This document shows, one piece after another, positions 56,352-64,000 of a DNA stretch of 64,000 nt. The DNA comes from Linanthus parryae (taxonomy: Eukaryota > Streptophyta > Magnoliopsida > Ericales > Polemoniaceae), in the NCBI GenBank assembly GCA_023055425.1, contig JALGPY010000005.1:6411501-6475500 (forward strand), in the 5' to 3' direction. The notes beneath the pieces were generated by a model. It was not told where the DNA came from. It made no database searches and was given only the letters and a program-made list of their open reading frames with translations. The translations under genes were made by a program, and so were the position numbers. Within the stretch, counting starts at the first letter, position 1; every line of letters begins with the position of its first letter.

Positions 56352-57450
56352 TGAAACAACCCGGGATCTCGGTTCAGGGTTAAAGAGACAATCGATAACC
56401 AAAAGTAGAATATTAACTATTAAGATTACATTTCGGTTAAAGTACATTACAAAATCTCGATAATAAGTACAATTTAAAACAAAACATTTGTGATCTACTA
56501 AGTGATCTGACTTAACTAAACTTCTTCGTCTCGATTCGCGTTCCCATTCCCCAACCTTGATTTATGACCTGCGGTTTTAAAATAGCAAATGCCGACGCAG
56601 TTTTGAAGAAATGATCAGTAAAAACTGATTAAATACATACTACGACATGTAAAGCAACGAGTGGCACGGAAGCATGAGTTGAAGCAAATAAAGAGATTTG
56701 AAAATCAATGAGAAAAAGAGTTGGAACAATTCGGAACATTTATGAGTAACCGCGTAGCGAGAACCATCATCTTTAAAACATTTATAAACCACAAGTAGTC
56801 AACATATTCTTAAACAAGTAGAATATCGATAGTAAACAAGTCCATTTGACCTGATAATGATATTAAATCACAAGTAGCCAAAGCTTTTCAAATCATTTGA
56901 TTAGATTAGGCAATCAAGAGCCACATACAACATCAATAGAGTAATCAAACTTTCTTTCAATTCCAATTTAACCGTTAAGTTTAGCTGAGGCATGTCTAGA
57001 GCCACCAGCAGGATCGATGTAGACAGAGGGATCACGAAATAATCACTAAGGGTTCCTTCTAGGGTCTATCAAACCCTATTTCACCCGAGCGTTAAGGGAG
57101 CCCATTCGTCAACCCCGCTCATAACATTAGCTAAAAGGCCTTAAGTGTCGACACCCCTATACCGTAGTGACCCTTACAAGTATAAGTAGCACTCTATAGC
57201 TCTATAAACCCCTTGGCCTCAATATCTTGATACCTTTTGGCTCATCGGGGGCGGATTTGTGAACATTAACGTTCTATCCAATAATAAGAAGCATTGCTTC
57301 AATGGTCTTAGCCATAAGAAAATGGAGGATCGTTTGACGCCTCCCATTAATAACAGTACTCTGTACATCGTCCTAAGTCTATTAGAGGTATTTTATTTCT
57401 TCTCTGTCACATAACCAGAATCAGAGTATCAAAATTTCACAAGTAGTTTC
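56352..57450 (-). repeat. E LTR3 (truncated)
   Basis: The first 1,099 bp of the LTR (reading the plus strand) end abruptly at cacaagtagtttc, where the repeat shared with 2713-2785 begins. The rest of this LTR is absent. Confidence 0.87.
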
Positions 57451-57520
57451 AGCCCACTTTGACCCAAGAAGAAACATTAATGTGACTCATGGGCCGTAGA
57501 AAGCCCATTTGTTTGAGAAT
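57448..57520. repeat. copy 2 of the ~70-bp dispersed repeat
   Basis: Matches 2713-2785 (shared blocks include gtgggccgtagaaag-like sequence). It overlaps the broken end of E LTR3 by a few bases, which may have been the microhomology at the junction. Confidence 0.6.
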
Positions 57521-57557
57521 TATGCCCATTATTTTTAGGCTTTCGCTTTGTTTGTAT

Positions 57558-58172
57558 GTTTTTTTTTATGTCAAAAGGAGAAATTTTATAGAAAATTAGC
57601 CATTACAAGCTTCAGAACATAGAATTCTAGTGAACTCGTGACTACACAAAATTTCAGACCCATCACTACTACAAGTTTTAAGCTGCTTAGCTAAGAAATC
57701 AGCCAATTGATTTTCTTGCCTTCTAATCCACTTCACCTGCAAATTTTATGCGCCTTGTACCTCCAACAGATCATTCAGAATAGCTTTGACATCCCATCTA
57801 AAATTGCACTCCCCCATTTAACATGTCAACCAGAGCTTTACAGTCACTTTCAAACACTGTATTTTGAATAATCTGAACATTCTAGGTAACAGCTTCTTTT
57901 AGAGCTTTAGCTTCAGCACAAATTGCTGAATTAGCATAGTCTTTCCTCCATCTAGAGTCTTGCATCACTCCCATATGATCTCTAATAATCCAAGCACAAG
58001 TTACCTCTGAGGAAGAATTGTCCGAAGTTGCATCTAAGTTGCATTTTAAGAAACCTGGGTTTGGAGCTTTCCACTTCTGTCTTGAACCACCAATTTGACC
58101 CTCCACCTCTTTATTCATTACCTTCTTCTTGTCTGACAGAGTGAGCTATAAAGAGTGAAGAGATGCTCAAAG
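57558..58172 (-). pseudogene. LINE 3' end with RNase H (RVT_3) remnant
   Basis: An open piece at 57882-58118 encodes the start of a plant LINE RNase H domain: KWKAPNPGFLKCNLDAT, then AWIIRDHMGVMQDSRW and ICAEAKALKEAV. After a stop, other frames continue FESDCKALVDMLNGG and VKWIRRQENQLADFLAK. A 3' tail ends in a poly(A) run (rc of about 57559-57567). Element F has inserted at 58172, so the LINE body would lie beyond F. It is a decayed relic. Confidence 0.78.
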
Positions 58173-61100
58173 TGTAATACCCTGTTTAATTAATAAGGGT
58201 AAAACGGTAATTTTCAAAGCCTAATAATAATTTTTATTTGCAAAATAATATTTGGGTAACATCTTGAGTTTTGATTGTATAAAATTTTAGAAAAAATATT
58301 AGATAAGTATTGTAGAATTAATACGTGGACGTTTCGTAAAATTTTAGTTAATTTAAGTTGTAACGCGTGTCGGACCACCGCGTAGGGTGACGCAATCGCC
58401 ACACCCAATAACTTAGAAGAGTAGTACTCCACCCACACCTTAGAATTTCACTGTACTTCATCTTCTCCTCCAAGATTGTCTCTTCGGGAATTCTCTCCAA
58501 CCTCCTCTACATCACCGCCTCAATCACCATCAAGCCTCCACCGCCCTCACTTGCCTTGGCCTCCAAGTAACCTGAGCTATAAAATCCCCTCACCCCAGCA
58601 GCCACCCTCACAACAACCACCTCCCTCTCCACCATCGTCACCTCCACCATCACCACTTGCAAGCCTCGGCAAACAAGAAGCAAACCCAGCTGCAGCCTTC
58701 CTCTCATCTCTCTCTGTTCTCAGCCAACCCCACCACCAGCAGCAGCGAAGTAGTGGCAACAGCAACCACCCACCGCCGCAGCCACCAGCAGTGTCTTTTC
58801 CCGTCGGGAACCACCACCGAGAGGCCACCCAAAGACAAACCCATCACCTTCACCTTCATCAGCTCTCTCTTCCCCTCTCTGATACTCTCTGTTTACGGCA
58901 ACCAGTAGCAGCAGCAGCAGAAGAGTGGCAGCAGCCACCTCCCTCCACCGCTGCCACCATCTTCTCCGGCGGCAAAAAGGCTCGAACAACCCAACTGTTC
59001 GGGTTTCCTTCCTTCCCACCCATTCTCCTTCTCTGTGTTTCGTCCTCTGTTCAGAAACAGAGGGCAGAGGAAAGCAGCAGCAGCAGCAGCCACTGCCGCT
59101 ACCGTCGGCAGCCATTGTTGCCGGCCAAAGCTTCGGCCGAACACCACCCAAACACCGCAGCAACACCCAGACCCTCTCTTTGCTTCCAGTGAACTCCTAG
59201 AGGGCCGACCAGATCAGTAGGAGGCTCAGAAGTGGCGGAGGAAGCCATTAAATCCGGCCACGAAGCTTCAACTCCGGCGACGACGCAGTGCTCTTCGACC
59301 CGACTCATAACTCGACCGTTTCGAGCGATTCTTGGCTCCGGTATGCACTACTCTTTGCCGTGAGTTGATTTATGTAGACTAAATCATGTCTTGATTGCTC
59401 AATCCGAGTTTAGATCGATGAAATTGAAGTGTTGTTGAAATGGGGGTTAAAGTGTCTTTTATGCAAAGTGGTTATAGTGTGGGGTGGGGTGTTGGTTGTA
59501 TTTTTCTGAAACCTATAGGGGGGCTGCATTAGTATATATATTGTATATACAATATTATTTTGTTTAAAGATCATATATAGTATTTTCCTAAATATTATTT
59601 CAAATAAATATTAAGTGGAAATGTGTTGGAAATAAAAATATGTTTTGGATGTTATAAATTATTTTCTTGAACAAAATAAGCCAAAAGAGATATTTGGAGA
59701 AATATATAAATATTATGACACTTTTGTTTAAATAGATAATGAGTTTGAAATAGTTATTCATCAAACTTTTATTAAGAATTAAATGACTATTTATAGATAT
59801 AGAAAATGCTATTTTCATTGTGATATTATGCTTATTTTGATAAATACTAATAAATATCACTTTTGTTGTTATAATTCAAATTAGTTCTTAAGTATAAATT
59901 TATCTTTAGCTCATATTTTAATAATCTAATTGGCCACTTTTAAATAATAATAATAATAATAAAACTTATCTTCTAAAGTAGATATGTGGCTTCGTTTATA
60001 GAAAATCATGGCTAGATAATAAAACGATGGAAAATTTAGCTAGCGGGTTTGGGTTGATATAAAGAAAATACTCTTTCAGACTTATAGCATTTTATTTGAA
60101 TATTTATTGACGTAGAAGATACGACTTGTAGGCGACGTCTTTGTAGACCCGAGCCATTGCTAGGACGTGCTTTGCTACGGAAGTAAGGTAAGTGAACATG
60201 CCAAGCCTTGCGTGCCAAGCTCCTTTCGTGTCACAAGTTGATTTCGATATTTGTCTCAAAATGTGGTTGCTATTTATGTGTTACATGTTTTATTTGAGAT
60301 ATTCTTACATTTTTCAGAAATTACCTTGCTTGATATTGTCTCACACATAATAAGAATAATTCGTAATTAACTTAAAGTGGAAAGAGTTGTGCGGGAGAAG
60401 CTTATTATTATTATTGTCGTGTTGGCTGCGGTCACTCGACCTGTTTATTTTCACCCGGTCGCAACCTGCCGGGTTGCTCCATGTACTCACCTCTCTGGCC
60501 GCAAGAAGTCTTAGGGGGGTGCCGGCACTTAAGGTCTTGGAGTATGCGAGATGGATAGTGGATTCTTCCCCGTAGCAACACAGTTAACAATACAGTTTTC
60601 TGAGATTTTGGGATATTTATGAAAAGAAAAGAAGAAAGAGATTGGGACTAACCCTCCCGTTTGGAAGTTGAGAAAGGAAGATCTAAAGAATGAGAATTTT
60701 ATAAGTGTTCTTACTGGATGCACCAGGTTCATTTCAGTTTTACCGTTTATAATTGAGTTCTTGATTTACTCTGCAAGTTTACTCTTTCTATGATTTATTT
60801 CCTCTTTAGATTTATTGTGAAAATAAAGTTATGCTTCATCTTCCGTTTTACGAGCTTGGGTGTCACTTACTCAGTATTTCAATGCTGACTTTGAAACTGC
60901 GGTTCCTGTTTTCCTTCCCACCGCAGGTTTAGGAGCTGAAGACTGGTGTAGCTGGGGAACGAGACTCACGTAGTTGGATCTCACCTGGAATAGAATTTAG
61001 TTTTGGTTAGTTAAGAATAATGTATAGCTTTTGGAATCACTTTTGTAACATCTAGAGACTTTGTGATGTTTAATATCGTTTAATAAATAAATACTTTTGG

Positions 61101-61200
61101 GATGTTGTGCTGTTGATTTCCGCCGTCACTCTTAGCATCGGCCCCTCCCGGGCTTTCCGGTCCGGAACGGAAGGCTTGGGAAAACCGCGGGCTGTTGCAG
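58173..61200 (+). repeat. 5' LTR of element F
   Basis: This 3,028-bp LTR starts TGTAATACCCTG and ends gggctgttgca. A TATA box (ctataaaat) is at 58578-58586. A C/CCA/CAG-rich region (58500-59200) gives a 238-codon Pro/Ser-rich ORF that spans the TATA box and is almost certainly not a gene. Confidence 0.9.
58578..58586 (+). promoter_or_regulatory. TATA box of F 5' LTR
   Basis: ctataaaat is followed by C-rich sequence, in both LTR copies (second at 63619-63627). Confidence 0.65.
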
Positions 61201-61202
61201 GT

Positions 61203-61214
61203 GGTATCAGAGCA
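61203..61214 (+). other. primer-binding site of element F
   Basis: tggtatcagagc, two bases after the 5' LTR end at 61200. Initiator-Met tRNA type. Confidence 0.92.
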
Positions 61215-61681
61215 TTCGTTCCAGTATAAAACCTGTAGGGTAACCTAAAATGAACATAGGGCAAGATAATTAAAATTGGAAAAGCCGTTGGGGATATGGG
61301 TAGTTTAAGTATAAGTTTTGATTTTTCCTGACCACCATCATCCTGTTTTGAGATTGTTGTGATCTGGATTGATTTGAGAATTCATTTCAGTCATTATGGA
61401 TAGTTGTTAATTTCACGATGAGAATAAGGATGGAGATAGAGTTTGATTTATGCTTGTTGTGCAGATAATAGTTATATTATATTATTGGTTGACATGAATT
61501 ATATGTGATCTATTGGGAAATTGCTATGTGATGCGTGCTATGTGATAATTGTGTTAGAGGCACTGTTAATTGTGAAATTATGAAATAGTCGTTATGATTT
61601 CCGCGACCATAACCCAGGATACCGTAGGAAGAGACTGATAGACCTTTACGATATCACTTTAGGAAAGGTTGACTGGAACAG

Positions 61682-62887
61682 ATGGCTGAAAACATCACCA
61701 TGGAGCAATTCTTCGCGCAAATGACTCAGATGATGAATAATGGAGGACAGACAGGAACTAACTGGGCTAAGCAAGTAGCAGACATGAAGCCAATGGAGTT
61801 TACAGGGAAGGAGGATCCTGTGGAATTAGAGGATTGGATTATAGAAATGGACAAAATCCTCGAGACGGTAGACTGTCCTGACGATCGGAAAGTCAACTGC
61901 GCAGTCTTTTACTTAAAAAGCGAAGCGCATCTTTGGTGGAGGAATGTCCGAGAAACTCTGCTAGCCGATCCCAAATTCAACTGGGAAGCTCTTCAAACTG
62001 CGCTCAGAGCTCGCTTCTACCCTCACCACGTGAAGAGGAGCAAGGAACTAGAATTCCAGAACCTGCAGCAGGGAAGCGACTCAGTGACGGAGTATTTCCG
62101 GAAATTTACCGAATTGACACGGTTTGTAGGAAACATGGTGCCTGATGAAGATTCTAAGATTTCCAAATTCATCTCTGGACTGCACGAAAGGCTACAAGAG
62201 TCACTCCTGAACAGAACCTATTCTACCCTCCATGAAGCCTACGACAGAGCCGCTGATATCCATCGAGTTCGTGTCGCTCAAGAAGAAAAACGCAAGAAAC
62301 GTAAGCTAGAGGAGGCAGGAGGTAGCAACAATAATCAGAAGCCTAAGAATGGAGAAGGTAATCAGGGGCAATACCGAGGCAATAGGCAGAATTCTGGGGG
62401 ACAGCAACCTCGCCGCTACATCTGCAACAAGTGTCAGCAGAACCACCCTGGAGTTGACTGCATGGGAATTCCGGTGATATGTCACAACTGTGGTAAGAGG
62501 GGACACCGAGCTTATGAATGCCGATCACACCCAGCCAGGAACCAGCAAATGAATCAAGGAAGCAACTTTGGAAGGCCACAACAGAACAACCACCAGCAGT
62601 TTGGGAGCCAGCAGAATGGGAACCGGAACAACCGCAACAATGGAGGAAATGGCTATGGAAGGCAGCAGAACTTCAACCCAGACAATGCAGGACAGAACGG
62701 AGCTCATCCCAGGAATGGAAACCATAATGCTGGAAACAGGATGAACAACAACAATGCAGCAGGAGGAGCAGGAGCCCAGAACACCAATGTAGGAAGAATC
62801 GCGGTGCTGACAAAGACGGAGGCAGATGCTGAGTACGGAGTTGGCACGGGTGATTTTCTTGACTATGAGCAGCCGACTTTGGATTGA
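61682..62887 (+). CDS. gag: Ty3/gypsy Gag of element F
   Basis: 401 residues. Residues about 35-175 form a Retrotrans_gag-type capsid domain (PMEFTGKEDPVELEDWI, then AHLWWRNVRE and SVTEYFRKFTELTRF). A basic linker (201-208) leads to two zinc knuckles: C248, C251, H255, C260 and C267, C270, H275, C280. The C-terminus is Asn/Gln/Gly-rich and ends at a TGA with no protease following. The protein would form particles and bind RNA. The intact frame in an element without pol suggests either recent loss of pol or a retained use for Gag. The ATG at 61682 is the first in frame after a 480-bp leader. Confidence 0.93.
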   Translation: MAENITMEQFFAQMTQMMNNGGQTGTNWAKQVADMKPMEFTGKEDPVELEDWIIEMDKILETVDCPDDRKVNCAVFYLKSEAHLWWRNVRETLLADPKFNWEALQTALRARFYPHHVKRSKELEFQNLQQGSDSVTEYFRKFTELTRFVGNMVPDEDSKISKFISGLHERLQESLLNRTYSTLHEAYDRAADIHRVRVAQEEKRKKRKLEEAGGSNNNQKPKNGEGNQGQYRGNRQNSGGQQPRRYICNKCQQNHPGVDCMGIPVICHNCGKRGHRAYECRSHPARNQQMNQGSNFGRPQQNNHQQFGSQQNGNRNNRNNGGNGYGRQQNFNPDNAGQNGAHPRNGNHNAGNRMNNNNAAGGAGAQNTNVGRIAVLTKTEADAEYGVGTGDFLDYEQPTLD

Positions 62888-63177
62888 CAACCTACTTGAT
62901 CAGGTACCAAAGGCTCGAAGATTGAGTTAAGATCTAGGGACGTCAACCTTTTGATAAGCTGTGTTACGATCTTAGTACCCATGAGACTTAGTAATCGAAT
63001 GAGACTGTGACCACTTAAGTAGACAGGCGTGACAATGACTTTACTTGATATTATGTGCATTTCAGAACTTGGTTATATGCTATGATTTGTGAAATTACAT
63101 GACGTCTGTGTGATCTTTATTCTAATATATAATTCCGTGATAAATTGTCCGAGCATCTTGATTAGTCGTGTGATATT
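62888..63177 (+). other. 3' non-coding region of element F
   Basis: This 290-bp stretch between gag and the PPT-proximal hairpin is where pol would be in a full element. No pol remnant is recognised. Confidence 0.7.
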
Positions 63178-63195
63178 AGCTTCGAGGACGAAGCT
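63178..63195 (+). other. PPT-proximal hairpin of element F
   Basis: AGCTTCG-AGGA-CGAAGCT: a 7-bp perfect stem with an AGGA loop, 19 nt before the 3' LTR. Confidence 0.8.
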
Positions 63196-63200
63196 CCGTT

Positions 63201-63214
63201 TAAGGGGGGAAGGA
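63201..63214 (+). other. polypurine tract of element F
   Basis: taaggggggaagga directly precedes the LTR start at 63215. Confidence 0.88.
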
Positions 63215-64000
63215 TGTAATACCCTGTTTAATTAATAAGGGTAAAACGGTAATTTTCAAAGCCTAATAATAATTTTTATTTGCAAAATAATATTTGGGTA
63301 ACATCTTGAGTTTTGATTGTATAAAATTTTAGAAAAAATATTAGATAAGTATTGTAGAATTAATACGTGGACGTTTCGTAAAATTTTAGTTAATTTAAGT
63401 TGTAACGCGTGTCGGACCACCGCGTAGGGTGACGCAATCGCCACACCCAATAACTTAGAAGAGTAGTACTCCACCCACACCTTAGAATTTCACTGTACTT
63501 CATCTTCTCCTCCAAGATTGTCTCTTCGGGAATTCTCTCCAACCTCCTCTACATCACCGCCTCAATCACCATCAAGCCTCCACCGCCCTCACTTGCCTTG
63601 GCCTCCAAGTAACCTGAGCTATAAAATCCCCTCACCCCAGCAGCCACCCTCACAACAACCACCTCCCTCTCCACCATCGTCACCTCCACCATCACCACTT
63701 GCAAGCCTCGGCAAACAAGAAGCAAACCCAGCTGCAGCCTTCCTCTCATCTCTCTCTGTTCTCAGCCAACCCCACCACCAGCAGCAGCGAAGTAGTGGCA
63801 ACAGCAACCACCCACCGCCGCAGCCACCAGCAGTGTCTTTTCCCGTCGGGAACCACCACCGAGAGGCCACCCAAAGACAAACCCATCACCTTCACCTTCA
63901 TCAGCTCTCTCTCTTCCCCTCTCTGATACTCTCTGTTTACGGCAACCAGTAGCAGCAGCAGCAGAAGAGTGGCAGCAGCCACCTCCCTCCACCGCTGCCA
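63215..64000 (+). repeat. 3' LTR of element F (partial)
   Basis: Matches the first 786 bp of the 5' LTR with a 2-bp tc expansion near 63911, so the two copies are very similar. It is cut by the window end. Confidence 0.92.

Larger units (their letters stand above)
38863..57450 (-). mobile_element. element E: tandem Tekay-like Ty3/gypsy array (LTR-int-LTR-int-LTR)
   Basis: Three LTR copies and two 1,160-bp interiors alternate with a period of 4,476 bp. LTR1 is split by copia D. Each interior begins with a TGGTATCAGAGC primer site and ends with a PPT (TTTTAAGGGGGATATAA), both read on the minus strand. LTRs start TGTAATACCCCG and end GGGTTGTTTCA. These termini fit the Tekay/Del chromovirus clade, but there is no gag, pol or chromodomain. 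The array is best explained by unequal recombination between LTRs of a recent insertion. LTR3 is cut off at 57450. Confidence 0.87.
58173..64000 (+). mobile_element. Ty3/gypsy element F (gag-only, Tekay-like), right end outside the window
   Basis: The order is 5' LTR (58173-61200), PBS, gag, PPT and start of the 3' LTR (63215 onward). The interior is only 2,014 bp and contains no protease, RT, RNase H, integrase or chromodomain. LTR start TGTAATACCC and PPT context match element E, suggesting the same clade. With an intact gag and both priming sites it could be a non-autonomous element moved by a full relative. Confidence 0.9.

Noticed and set aside
58476..59192. 238-codon Pro/Ser-rich ORF (and its copy at 63518-63952)
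   Set aside because: It lies within the F LTR, spans the TATA box, is low-complexity, and a 2-bp difference between LTRs breaks its frame in the second copy.

Overview
This is a repeat-dense stretch of a flowering-plant nuclear genome, probably a eudicot. The evidence is Ty1/copia and Ty3/gypsy LTR retrotransposons with plant-type initiator-Met tRNA primer sites, LINEs of the plant DUF4283/CCHC/RVT_3 type, tRNA-derived SINEs, hAT-type and foldback MITEs, and a fragment of a plant-specific INDETERMINATE DOMAIN (IDD) zinc-finger gene. The species cannot be named. I see no intact host gene.

Layout. 1-2.5 kb: 5' part of a LINE on the minus strand, with a reading frame open from an ATG at 2300 to the window edge. 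2.6-6.4 kb: a SINE-like piece, a 1.7-kb non-autonomous LTR element (4102-5844, TSD catca) and microsatellites. 6363-14318: copia element A (minus, TSD ttaac, LTRs identical by eye) with a frameshifted protease region and an unusual ACGT-motif array in its leader. 15195-20640: a SINE broken by two later insertions, a non-coding LTR element (15266-19574, TSD ttgag) and a hAT-type MITE (19630-20523, TSD cctgtcat). 21572-28176: decayed copia element C (minus, TSD gaaat). 28.7-29.8 kb: the IDD fragment, with a foldback MITE behind it. 30-35.4 kb: remnants, namely a LINE RNase H tail, a solo LTR, a foldback MITE and an LTR fragment. 35460-38862: the 3' LTR and 3' non-coding part of a Tat-like Ty3/gypsy element (minus), carrying paired 14-bp palindromes.

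38863-57450 holds a Tekay-like, non-coding Ty3/gypsy element (E, minus) as an LTR-internal-LTR-internal-truncated LTR array. Its first LTR is split by intact copia element D (40294-48801, TSD tgaac, 1316-aa polyprotein). 57.5-58.2 kb is a LINE 3' end with an RNase H remnant, interrupted by Ty3/gypsy element F (plus, from 58173 past the window end). F has a PBS, a PPT and an intact gag, but no pol.

D appears autonomous. A, C, E, F, the 4102 element and the 15266 element appear defective or non-autonomous and would need enzymes in trans. The most interesting structural signal is a short hairpin with a GGA-containing loop lying 18-19 nt upstream of the 3' LTR in all three Ty3/gypsy elements whose polypurine tract is visible (Tat-like, E and F).
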